This document shows, piece after piece, positions 1-11,088 of a stretch of 64,000 bases of DNA. How positions within the stretch are numbered: position 1 is the stretch's first letter; every line of letters begins with the position of its first letter. The position numbers were made by a program, and so were the translations under genes. Under the pieces are notes generated by a model. That model had not been told where the DNA came from, searched no databases, and was given only the letters and a program-made list of their open reading frames with translations. This DNA comes from Auanema rhodensis (lineage: Eukaryota; Nematoda; Chromadorea; Rhabditida; Rhabditidae). The stretch lies in the NCBI GenBank assembly GCA_964057225.1, contig OZ059897.1, positions 5,084,001 through 5,148,000 on the forward strand, given 5' to 3'.

Positions 1-179
1 AGTCATGGTTACCATGCACTAATATCAATAAAAATTTGTTTTTAGACTAATATGGACATGGGGAATCTAATTTTGAAAACCGCATCTCTTTATCTTTCAC
101 GTGAAGCAAGTTACATACCAAGTGCACATCACGTGCACATTTAATTAGCATAAATTAAAGTTCACGTAAATTTCAAAGT

Positions 180-192
180 CATGGTTACCATG
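180..192. repeat. Short inverted repeat CATGGT-T-ACCATG (one example per monomer)
   Basis: Six-base arms CATGGT and ACCATG are exact reverse complements around one T. The element is present in nearly every monomer. Rare exceptions include the GTGACC forms near 1240, 5816 and 19729, GTTGCC near 48261, GTTTCC near 62692 and GTTAAC near 17258. A one-base loop is too tight for a stable hairpin, so a dyad-symmetric protein site is more plausible than a cruciform. No function is shown by the sequence. Confidence 0.75.
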
Positions 193-205
193 CACCAATA
201 TCAAT

Positions 206-219
206 AAAAATTTGTTTTT
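206..219. other. A5T3GT5 tract (one example per monomer)
   Basis: The run of five A, three T, G, five T occurs once per 176 bp. Short phased A and T tracts of this kind usually give intrinsic curvature and influence nucleosome placement; here that is inference from base content only. Variants include AACAATTTG (several copies, frequent after 53 kb), AAAATTG (15.1-19.1 kb), TTTTTCG (30316, 31548) and loss of one T in the 175-bp monomer at 30100-30274. Confidence 0.6.
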
Positions 220-273
220 AGACTAATATGGACATGGGGAATCTAATTTTGAAAACCGCATCTCTTTATCTTT

Positions 274-279
274 CACGTG
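274..279. promoter_or_regulatory. CACGTG box 1 inside palindrome TTCACGTGAA (example)
   Basis: First of two CACGTG hexamers in each monomer (monomer position 98-103), embedded in a 10-bp perfect palindrome. CACGTG is the E-box/G-box core bound by bHLH and bZIP factors across eukaryotes. It recurs in almost all monomers. Recurrent losses are TACGTG (for example near 3617, 8017, 10129 and in many 33.9-45.5 kb copies) and CATGTG (near 23331, 42360, 42710, 46061, 46412). Binding is not shown; the site may be a by-product of homogenisation. Confidence 0.6.
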
Positions 280-305
280 AAGCGAGTTACATACCAAGTG
301 CACAT

Positions 306-311
306 CACGTG
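306..311. promoter_or_regulatory. CACGTG box 2 within ATCACGTG (example)
   Basis: Second CACGTG hexamer (monomer position 130-135), 32 bp after the first. In most monomers the flanking bases make ATCACGTG, which fits the budding-yeast CDEI consensus RTCACRTG recognised by the bHLH protein Cbf1. A major variant has GCACGTG instead (from CACAGCACGTG or CATAGCACGTG). Four monomers at 42-46.5 kb have CATCGCTTG and lose the core altogether. The CDEI match is a motif resemblance only, since this is not a yeast point centromere. Confidence 0.55.
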
Positions 312-337
312 TACATTTAATTAGCATAAATTGAAGT

Positions 338-347
338 TCACGTAAAT
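338..347. promoter_or_regulatory. TTCACGTAAA, degenerate third CACGT site (example)
   Basis: A third CACGT core begins at monomer position 163, 33 bp after box 2, and ends in A rather than G, so it is not a full CACGTG. Occasional copies read CACGTGAATTTC and become full boxes (near 41544, 45246 and 49470). Others are damaged: TTAACG (for example near 1042, 8435, 10543), CAGGTAAA (42071, 45773), CGCGTAAA (near 29031) and CACGTTAAT (59501). The three cores sit on a 32/33-bp spacing, followed by a 111-bp gap to the next monomer's first box. Confidence 0.5.
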
Positions 348-3300
348 TTCAAAGTCATGGTTACCATGCACCAATATCAATAAAAATTTGTTTTTAGACT
401 AATATGGACATGGGGAATCTAATTTTGAAAACCGCGTCTCTTTATCTTTCACGTGAAGCGAGTTACATACCAAGTGCACATCACGTGTACATTTAATTAG
501 CATAAATTAAAGTTCACGTAAATTTCAAAGTCATGGTTACCATGCACCAATATCAATAAAAATTTGTTTTTAGACTAATATGGACATGGGGAATCTAATT
601 TTAAAAACCGCATCTCTTCATCTTTCACGTGAAGCAAGTTACATACTAAGTGCACAGCACGTGTACATTTAATTAGCATAAATTAAAGTTCACGTAAATT
701 TCAAAGTCATGGTTACCATGCACCAATATCAATAAAAATTTGTTTTTAGACTAATATGGACATGGGGAATCTAATTTTGAAAACCGCATCTCTTTATCTT
801 TCACGTGAAGCGAGTTACATACCAAGTGCACATCACGTGTACATTTAATTAGCATAAATTAAAGTTCACGTAAATTTCAAAGTCATGGTTACCATGCACC
901 AATATCAATAAAAATTTGTTTTTAGACTAATATGGACATGGGGAATCTAATTTTGAAAACCGCATCTCTTTATCTTTCACGTGAAGTGAGTTACATACCA
1001 AGTGTACATCACGTGCACATTTAATTAGCATAAATTAAAGTTAACGTAAATTTCAAAGTCATGGTTACCATGCACCAATATCAATAAAAATTTGTTTTTT
1101 GACTAATATGGACATGGGGAATCTAATTTTGAAAACCGCATCTCTTTATCTTTCACGTGAAGCGAGTTACATACCAAGTGCACATCACGTGTACATTTAA
1201 TTAGCATAAATTAAAGTTCACGTAAGTTTCAAAGTCATGGTGACCATGCACTAATATCAATAAAAATTTGTTTTTAGACTAATATGGAGATGGGGAATCT
1301 AATTTTAAAAACCGCATCTCTTTATCTTTCACGTGAAGCAAGTTACATACCAAGTGCACAGCACGTGTACATTTAATTAGCATAAATTAAAGTTCACGTA
1401 AATTTCAAAGTCATGGTTACCATGCACCAATATCAATAAAAATTTGTTTTCAGACTAATATGGAGATGGGGAATCTAATATTGAAAACGGCATCTCTTTA
1501 TCTTTCACGTGAAGCAAGTTACATCCCAAGTGCACATCACGTGTACATTTAATTAGCATAAATTAAAGTTCACGTAAATTTCAAAGTCATGGTTACCATG
1601 CACCAATATCAATAAAAATTTGTTTTTAGACTAATATGGATATGGGGAATCTAATTTTGAAAACCGCATCTCTTTATCTTTCACGTGAAGCGAGTTACAT
1701 ACCAAGTGCACATCACGTGTGCATTTAATTAGCATAAATTAAAGTTCACGTAAATTTCAAAATCATGGTTACCATGCACCAATATCAATAAAAATTTGTT
1801 TTTAGACTAATATGCACATGGGGAATCTAATTTTAAAAACCGCATCTCTTTATCTTTCACGTGAAGTGAGTTACATACCAAGTGCACAGCACGTGTACAT
1901 TTAATTAGCATAAATTAAAGTTCACGTAAATTTCAAAGTCATGGTTACCATGCACTAATATCAATAAAAATTTGTTTTTAGACTAATATGGACATGGGGA
2001 ATCTAATTTTGAAAACCGAATCTCTTTATCTTTCACGTGAAGCAAGTTACATACCAAGTGCACATCACGTGCACATTTAATTAGCATAAATTAAAGTTCA
2101 CGTAAATTTCAAAGTCATGGTTACCATGCACCAATATCAATAAAAATTTGTTTTTAGACTAATATGGACATGGGGAATCTAATTTTGAATACCGCATCTC
2201 TTTATCTTTCACGTGAAGCGAGTTACATACCAAGTGCACATCACGTGTACATTTAATTAGCATAAATTGAAGTTCACGTAAATTTCAAAGTCATGGTTAC
2301 CATGCACCAATATCAATAAAAATTTGTTTTTAGACTAATATGGACATGGGGAATCTAATTTTGAAAACCGCATCTCTTTATCTTTCACGTGAAGTGAGTT
2401 ACATACCAAGTGTACATCACGTGCACATTTAATTAGCATAAATTAAAGTTCACGTAAATTTCAAAGTCATGGTTACCATGCACCAATATCAATAAAAATT
2501 TGTTTTTAGACTAATATGGACATGGGGAATCTAATATTGAAAACCGCATCTCTTTATCTTTCACGTGAAGCAAGTTACATACCAAGTGCACATCACGTGT
2601 ACATTTAATTAGCATAAATTAAAGTTCACGTAAATTTCAAAGTCATGGTTACCATGCATTAATATCAATAAAAATTTGTTTTTAGACTAATATGGACATG
2701 GGGAATCTAATTTTGAAAACCGCATCTCTTTATCTTTCACGTGAAGCAAGTTACGAACCGAGTGCACATCACGTGTACATTTAATTAGCATAAATTAAAG
2801 TTCACGTAAATTTCAAAGTCATGGTTACCATGCACCAATATCAATAAAAATTTGTTTTTAGACTAATATGCACATGGGGAATCTAATTTTAAAAACCGCA
2901 TCTCTTTATCTTTCACGTGAAGTGAGTTACATACCAAGTGCATAGCACGTGTACATTTAATTAGCATAAATTAAAGTTCACGTAAATTTCAAAGTCATGG
3001 TTACCATGCACTAATATCAATAAAAATTTGTTTTTAGACTAATATGGACATGGGTAATCTAATTTTGAAAACCGCATCTCTTTATCTTTCACGTGAAGCA
3101 AGTTACATACCAAGTGCACATCACGTGCACATTCAATTAGCATAAATTAAAGTTCACGTAAATTTCAAAGTCATGGTTACCATGCACCAATATCAATAAA
3201 AATTTGTTTTTAGACTAATATGGACATGGGGAATCTAATTTTAAAAACCGCATCTCTTTATCTTTCACGTGAAGCAAGCTACATACCAAGTGCACATCAC

Positions 3301-4928
3301 GTGTACATTTAATTAGCATAAATTAAAGTTCACGTAAATTTCAAAGTCATGGTTACCATGCACCAATATCAATAAAAATTTGTTTTTAGACTAATATGGA
3401 CATGGGGAATCTAATTTTGAAAACCGCATCTCTTTATCTTTCACGTGAAGCGAGTTACATACCAAGTGCACATCACGTGCACATTTAATTAGCATAAATT
3501 AAAGTTCACGTAAATTTCAAAGTCATGGTTACCATGCACCAATATCAATAAAAATTTGTTTTTAGACTAATATGGACATGGGGAATCTAATTTTAAAAAC
3601 CGCATCTCTTTATCTTTTACGTGAAGCAAGTTACATACCAAGTGCATAGCACGTGTACATTTAATTAACATGAATTAAAGTTCACGTAAATTTCAAAGTC
3701 ATGGTTACCATGCACCAATATCAATAACAATTTGTTTTTAGACTAATATGGACATGGGGAATCTAATTTTGAAAATCGCATCTCTTTATCTTTCACGTGA
3801 AGCGAGTTACATACCAAGTGCACATCACGTGTACATTTAATTAGCATAAATTAAAGTTCACGTAAATTTCAAAGTCATGGTTACCATGCACCAATATCAA
3901 TAAAAATTTGTTTTTAGACTAATATGGACATGGGGAATCTAATTTTGAAAACCGCATCTTTTTATCTTTCACGTGAAGCGAGTTACATACCAAGTGCACA
4001 TCACGTGTACATTTAATTAGCATAAATTAAAGTTCACGTAAATTTCAAAGTCATGGTTACCATGCACCAATATCAATAAAAATTTGTTTTTAGACTAATA
4101 TGGACAAGGGGAATCTAATTTTGAAAACCGCATCTCTTTATCTTTCACGTGAAGCGAGTTACATACCAAGTGCACATCACGTGTACATTTAATTAGCATA
4201 AATTGAAGTTCACGTAAATTTCAAAGTCATGGTTACCATGCACCAATATCAATAAAAATTTGTTTTTAGACTAATATGGACATGGGGAATCTAATTTTGA
4301 AAACCGCGTCTCTTTATCTTTCACGTGAAGCGAGTTACATACCAAGTGCACATCACGTGTACATTTAATTAGCATAAATTAAAGTTCACGTAAATTTCAA
4401 AGTCATGGTTACCATGCACCAATATCAATAAAAATTTGTTTTTAGACTAATATGGACATGGGGAATCTAATTTTAAAAACCGCATCTCTTCATCTTTCAC
4501 GTGAAGCAAGTTACATACCAAGTGCACAGCACGTGTACATTTAATTAGCATAAATTAAAGTTCACGTAAATTTCAAAGTCATGGTTACCATGCACCAATA
4601 TCAATAAAAATTTGTTTTTAGACTAATATGGACATGGGGAATCTAATTTTGAAAACCGCATCTCTTTATCTTTCACGTGAAGCGAGTTACATACCAAGTG
4701 CACATCACGTGTACATTTAATTAGCATAAATTAAAGTTCACGTAAATTTCAAAGTCATGGTTACCATGCACCAATATCAATAAAAATTTGTTTTTAGACT
4801 AATATGGACATGGGGAATCTAATTTTAAAAACCGCATCTCTTCATCTTTCACGTGAAGCAAGTTACATACCAAGTGCACAGCACGTGTACATTTAATTAG
4901 CATAAATTAAAGTTCACGTAAATTTCAA

Positions 4929-7900
4929 AGTCATGGTTACCATGCACCAATATCAATAAAAATTTGTTTTTAGACTAATATGGACATGGGGAATCTAATT
5001 TTGAAAACCGCATCTCTTTATCTTTCACGTGAAGCGAGTTACATACCAAGTGCACATCACGTGTACATTTAATTAGCATAAATTGAAGTTCACGTAAATT
5101 TCAAAGTCATGGTTACCATGCACCAATATCAATAAAAATTTGTTTTTAGACTAATATGGACATGGGGAATCTAATTTTGAAAACCGCGTCTCTTTATCTT
5201 TCACGTGAAGCGAGTTACATACCAAGTGCACATCACGTGTACATTTAATTAGCATAAATTAAAGTTCACGTAAATTTCAAAGTCATGGTTACCATGCACC
5301 AATATCAATAAAAATTTGTTTTTAGACTAATATGAACATGGGGAATCTAATTTTAAAAACCGCATCTCTTCATCTTTCACGTGAAGCAAGTTACATACCA
5401 AGTGCACAGCACGTGTACATTTAATTAGCATAAATTAAAGTTCACGTAAATTTCAAAGTCATGGTTACCATGCACCAATATCAATAAAAATTTGTTTTTA
5501 GACTAATATGGACATGGGGAATCTAATTTTGAAAACCGCATCTCTTTATCTTTCACGTGAAGCGAGTTACATACCAAGTGCACATCACGTGTACATTTAA
5601 TTAGCATAAATTAAAGTTCACGTAAATTTCAAAGTCATGGTTACCATGCACCAATATCAATAAAAATTTGTTTTTAGACTAATATGGACATGGGGAATCT
5701 AATTTTGAAAACCGCATCTCTTTATCTTTCACGTGAAGCGAGTTACATACCAAGTGCACATCACGTGTACATTTAATTAGCATAAATTAAAGTTCACGTA
5801 AGTTTCAAAGTCATGGTGACCATGCACTAATATCAATAAAAATTTGTTTTTAGACTAATATGGACATGGGGAATCTAATTTTAAAAACCGCATCTCTTTA
5901 TCTTTCACGTGAAGCAAGTTACATACCAAGTGCACAGCACGTGTACATTTAATTAGCATAAATTAAAGTTCACGTAAATCTCAAAGTCATGGTTACCATG
6001 CACCAATATCAATAAAAATTTGTTTTCAGACTAATATGGAGATGGAGAATCTAATATTGAAAACGGCATCTCTTTATCTTTCACGTGAAGCAAGTTACAT
6101 CCCAAGTGCACATCACGTGTACATTTAATTAGCATAAATTAAAGTTCACGTAAATTTCAAAGTCATGGTTACCATGCACCAATATCAATAAAAATTTGTT
6201 TTTAGACTAATATGGATATGGGGAATCTAATTTTGAAAACCGCATCTCTTTATCTTTCACGTGAAGCGAGTTACATACCAAGTGCACATCACGTGTGCAT
6301 TTAATTAGCATAAATTAAAGTTCACGTAAATTTCAAAATCATGGTTACCATGCACCAATATCAATAAAAATTTGTTTTTAGACTAATATGCACATGGGGA
6401 ATCTAATTTTAAAAACCGCATCTCTTTATCTTTCACGTGAAGTGAGTTACATACCAAGTGCACAGCACGTGTACATTTAATTAGCATAAATTAAAGTTCA
6501 CGTAAATTTCAAAGTCATGGTTACCATGCACTAATATCAATAAAAATTTGTTTTTAGACTAATATGGACATGGGGAATCTAATTTTGAAAACCGAATCTC
6601 TTTATCTTTCACGTGAAGCAAGTTACATACCAAGTGCACATCACGTGCACATTTAATTAGCATAAATTAAAGTTCACGTAAATTTCAAAGTCATGGTTAC
6701 CATGCACCAATATCAATAAAAATTTGTTTTTAGACTAATATGGACATGGGGAATCTAATTTTGAATACCGCATCTCTTTATCTTTCACGTGAAGCGAGTT
6801 ACATACCAAGTGCACATCACGTGTACATTTAATTAGCATAAATTGAAGTTCACGTAAATTTCAAAGTCATGGTTACCATGCATTAATATCAATAAAAATT
6901 TGTTTTTAGACTAATATGGACATGGGGAATCTAATTTTGAAAACCGCATCTCTTTATCTTTCACGTGAAGCAAGTTACGAACCAAGTGCACATCACGTGT
7001 ACATTTAATTAGCATAAATTAAGGTTCACGTAAATTTCAAAGTCATGGTTACCATGCACCAATATCAATAAAAATTTGTTTTTAGACTAATATGGACATG
7101 GGGAATCTAATTTTGAAAACCGCATCTCTTTATCTTTCACGTGAAGCGAGTTACATACCAAGTGCACATCACGTGTACATTTAATTAGCATAAATTAAAG
7201 TTCACGTAAATTTCAAAGTCATGGTTACCATGCACCAATATCAATAAAAATTTGTTTTTAGACTAATATGCACATGGGGAATCTAATTTTAAAAACCGCA
7301 TCTCTTTATCTTTCACGTGAAGTGAGTTACATACCAAGTGCATAGCACGTGTACATTTAATTAGCATAAATTAAAGTTCACGTAAATTTCAAAGTCATGG
7401 TTACCATGCACTAATATCAATAAAAATTTGTTTTTAGACTAATATGGACATGGGTAATCTAATTTTGAAAACCGCATCTCTTTATCTTTCACGTGAAGCA
7501 AGTTACATACCAAGTGCACATCACGTGCACATTCAATTAGCATAAATTAAAGTTCACGTAAATTTCAAAGTCATGGTTACCATGCACCAATATCAATAAA
7601 AATTTGTTTTTAGACTAATATGGACATGGGGAATCTAATTTTAAAAACCGCATCTCTTTATCTTTCACGTGAAGCAAGCTACATACCAAGTGCACATCAC
7701 GTGTACATTTAATTAGCATAAATTAAAGTTCACGTAAATTTCAAAGTCATGGTTACCATGCACCAATATCAATAAAAATTTGTTTTTAGACTAATATGGA
7801 CATGGGGAATCTAATTTTGAAAACCGCATCTCTTTATCTTTCACGTGAAGCGAGTTACATACCAAGTGCACATCACGTGCACATTTAATTAGCATAAATT

Positions 7901-8375
7901 AAAGTTCACGTAAATTTCAAAGTCATGGTTACCATGCACCAATATCAATAAAAATTTGTTTTTAGACTAATATGGACATGGGGAATCTAATTTTAAAAAC
8001 CGCATCTCTTTATCTTTTACGTGAAGCAAGTTACATACCAAGTGCATAGCACGTGTACATTTAATTAACATGAATTAAAGTTCACGTAAATTTCAAAGTC
8101 ATGGTTACCATGCACCAATATCAATAACAATTTGTTTTTAGACTAATATGGACATGGGGAATCTAATTTTGAAAATCGCATCTCTTTATCTTTCACGTGA
8201 AGCGAGTTACATACCAAGTGCACATCACGTGTACATTTAATTAGCATAAATTAAAGTTCACGTAAATTTCAAAGTCATGGTTACCATGCACCAATATCAA
8301 TAAAAATTTGTTTTTAGACTAATATGGACATGGGGAATCTAATTTTGAAAACCGCATCTTTTTATCTTTCACGTG
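4929..8375 (+). repeat. Higher-order block, copy 2
   Basis: This is the partner of 177-3975. It carries the same marker order: TTGAAG and GCGTCTC monomers, TTCATC with CACAGC, GGTGACC, CAGACT/GAGATGG/AAAACGGC, GGATATGG, GCACATGG, GAATACCGC, then GCATTAAT with GTTACGAACC. Relative to copy 1, two monomers are missing before the GCATTAAT unit and one is added after it. Private changes include GATGGAGAATC near 6051 and AAATCTC near 5978. Between the copies, 4225-5280 shows a 5-monomer local repeat, with GCGTCTC at 4303 and 5183, 880 bp apart. Confidence 0.8.
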
Positions 8376-8976
8376 AAGTGGGTTACATACCAAGTGCACA
8401 TCACGTGTACATTTAATTAGCATAAATTAAAGTTAACGTAAATTTCAAAGTCATGGTTACCATGCACCAATATCAATAAAAATTTGTTTTTAGACTAATA
8501 TGGACATGGGGAATCTAATTTTGAAAACCGCATCTCTTTATCTTTCACGTGAAGCGAGTTACATACCAAGTGCACATCACGTGTACATTTAATTAGCATA
8601 AATTAAAGTTCACGTAAATTTCAAAGTCATGGTTACCATGCACCAATATCAATAAAAATTTGTTTTTAGACTAATATGGACATGGGGAATCTTATATTGA
8701 AAACCGCATCTCTTTATCTTTCACGTGAAGCAAGTTACATACCAAGTGCACATCACGTGTACATTTAATTAGCATAAATTAAAGTTCACGTAAATTTCAA
8801 AGTCATGGTTACCATGCACCAATATCAATAAAAATTTGTTTTTAGACTAATATGGACATGGGGAATCTAATATTGAAAACCGCATCTCTTTATCTTTCAC
8901 GTGAAGCAAGTTACATACCAAGTGCACATCACGTGTACATTTAATTAGCATAAATTAAAGTTCACGTAAATTTCAA
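6865..8976 (+). repeat. 12-monomer tandem duplication, copy 1 (2112 bp)
   Basis: Markers repeat exactly 2112 bp downstream: GCATTAAT at 6880/8992, GTTACGAACC at 6974/9086, AATAACAATTTG near 8125/10237, AAAATCGC at 8171/10283 and CTTATATTG at 8691/10803. The copy boundary falls on a monomer boundary to within my resolution. It overlaps the distal part of the larger block copy 2, so this duplication is nested and later. Copy 1 keeps TGGGTAATC near 7455, while copy 2 has TGGGGAATC there. Confidence 0.85.
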
Positions 8977-10912
8977 AGTCATGGTTACCATGCATTAATA
9001 TCAATAAAAATTTGTTTTTAGACTAATATGGACATGGGGAATCTAATTTTGAAAACCGCATCTCTTTATCTTTCACGTGAAGCAAGTTACGAACCAAGTG
9101 CACATCACGTGTACATTTAATTAGCATAAATTAAGGTTCACGTAAATTTCAAAGTCATGGTTACCATGCACCAATATCAATAAAAATTTGTTTTTAGACT
9201 AATATGGACATGGGGAATCTAATTTTGAAAACCGCATCTCTTTATCTTTCACGTGAAGCGAGTTACATACCAAGTGCACATCACGTGTACATTTAATTAG
9301 CATAAATTAAAGTTCACGTAAATTTCAAAGTCATGGTTACCATGCACCAATATCAATAAAAATTTGTTTTTAGACTAATATGCACATGGGGAATCTAATT
9401 TTAAAAACCGCATCTCTTTATCTTTCACGTGAAGTGAGTTACATACCAAGTGCATAGCACGTGTACATTTAATTAGCATAAATTAAAGTTCACGTAAATT
9501 TCAAAGTCATGGTTACCATGCACTAATATCAATAAAAATTTGTTTTTAGACTAATATGGACATGGGGAATCTAATTTTGAAAACCGCATCTCTTTATCTT
9601 TCACGTGAAGCAAGTTACATACCAAGTGCACATCACGTGCACATTCAATTAGCATAAATTAAAGTTCACGTAAATTTCAAAGTCATGGTTACCATGCACC
9701 AATATCAATAAAAATTTGTTTTTAGACTAATATGGACATGGGGAATCTAATTTTAAAAACCGCATCTCTTTATCTTTCACGTGAAGCAAGCTACATACCA
9801 AGTGCACATCACGTGTACATTTAATTAGCATAAATTAAAGTTCACGTAAATTTCAAAGTCATGGTTACCATGCACCAATATCAATAAAAATTTGTTTTTA
9901 GACTAATATGGACATGGGGAATCTAATTTTGAAAACCGCATCTCTTTATCTTTCACGTGAAGCGAGTTACATACCAAGTGCACATCACGTGCACATTTAA
10001 TTAGCATAAATTAAAGTTCACGTAAATTTCAAAGTCATGGTTACCATGCACCAATATCAATAAAAATTTGTTTTTAGACTAATATGGACATGGGGAATCT
10101 AATTTTAAAAACCGCATCTCTTTATCTTTTACGTGAAGCAAGTTACATACCAAGTGCATAGCACGTGTACATTTAATTAACATAAATTAAAGTTCACGTA
10201 AATTTCAAAGTCATGGTTACCATGCACCAATATCAATAACAATTTGTTTTTAGACTAATATGGACATGGGGAATCTAATTTTGAAAATCGCATCTCTTTA
10301 TCTTTCACGTGAAGCGAGTTACATACCAAGTGCACATCACGTGTACATTTAATTAGCATAAATTAAAGTTCACGTAAATTTCAAAGTCATGGTTACCATG
10401 CACCAATATCAATAAAAATTTGTTTTTAGACTAATATGGACATGGGGAATCTAATTTTGAAAACCGCATCTTTTTATCTTTCACGTGAAGTGGGTTACAT
10501 ACCAAGTGCACATCACGTGTACATTTAATTAGCATAAATTAAAGTTAACGTAAATTTCAAAGTCATGGTTACCATGCACCAATATCAATAAAAATTTGTT
10601 TTTAGACTAATATGGACATGGGGAATCTAATTTTGAAAACCGCATCTCTTTATCTTTCACGTGAAGCGAGTTACATACCAAGTGCACATCACGTGTACAT
10701 TTAATTAGCATAAATTATAGTTCACGTAAATTTCAAAGTCATGGTTACCATGCACCAATATCAATAAAAATTTGTTTTTAGACTAATATGGACATGGGGA
10801 ATCTTATATTGAAAACCGCATCTCTTTATCTTTCACGTGAAGCAAGTTACATACCAAGTGCACATCACGTGTACATTTAATTAGCATAAATTAAAGTTCA
10901 CGTAAATTTCAA
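8977..10912 (+). repeat. 12-monomer tandem duplication, copy 2 (11 monomers left)
   Basis: This is the second copy of 6865-8976 at offset 2112. The last monomer of the unit (the AATATTG copy corresponding to 8801-8976) is absent. The next monomer, 10913-11088, carries GTTACGAACC and resembles the start of another round. Private substitutions include ATTATAGTTC near 10717, and ACATAAATT near 10170 where copy 1 has ACATGAATT. The copies are otherwise very close by eye. Confidence 0.8.
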
Positions 10913-11088
10913 AGTCATGGTTACCATGCACCAATATCAATAAAAATTTGTTTTTAGACTAATATGGACATGGGGAATCTAATTTTGAAAACCGCATCTC
11001 TTTATCTTTCACGTGAAGCAAGTTACGAACCAAGTGCACATCACGTGTACATTTAATTAGCATAAATTAAAGTTCACGTAAATTTCAA

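Larger units (their letters stand above)
177..352 (+). repeat. Representative satellite monomer (near consensus)
   Basis: This copy is close to the common form and serves as reference. Landmarks in monomer coordinates: inverted repeat CATGGT-T-ACCATG at 4-16; A5T3GT5 tract at 30-43; GACATGGGGAATC at 55-67, where GGGG/GTGG and the ATC insertion vary; AAAACCGC at 76-83; palindrome TTCACGTGAA at 96-105; GCGAG/GCAAG/GTGAG/GTGGG polymorphism at 106-110; CACATCACGTG at 125-135, with CACAG, CATAG and TACAT variants; GTAC/GCAC at 137-140; CATAAATTAAAG at 149-160; TTCACGTAAA at 161-170. The length 176 is 3x58+2, so any frame shifts by two bases from one monomer to the next. A reading frame therefore has to be open in all three phases to run through the array, and none is. 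Confidence 0.97.
177..3975 (+). repeat. Higher-order block, copy 1 (about 22 monomers)
   Basis: This stretch shares an ordered series of variant monomers with copy 2 at about 4929-8375. Diagnostic pairs are GGTGACC at 1240/5816 and AAAACGGC ending near 1490/6066, both offset 4576 bp (26 monomers); the GCATTAAT monomer at 2656/6880, offset 4224; and AAAATCGC at 3771/8171 with CATCTTTTTATC, offset 4400. The change of offset in whole multiples of 176 shows monomers gained or lost between the copies. The monomer at 881-1056 (GTGTACATC, TTAACG) has no partner in copy 2, because the earlier part aligns at 4752. Edges were judged by eye. Confidence 0.8.

Noticed and set aside
180-192. CATGGT-T-ACCATG as a hairpin or terminator
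   Set aside because: Six-base arms with a one-base loop and no following U-run in the right place make a functional RNA hairpin unlikely, and there is no gene upstream.
203-208. AATAAA in every monomer as a polyadenylation signal
   Set aside because: The hexamer is a chance product of the A-rich tract in an AT-rich repeat. There is no transcription unit for it to serve.
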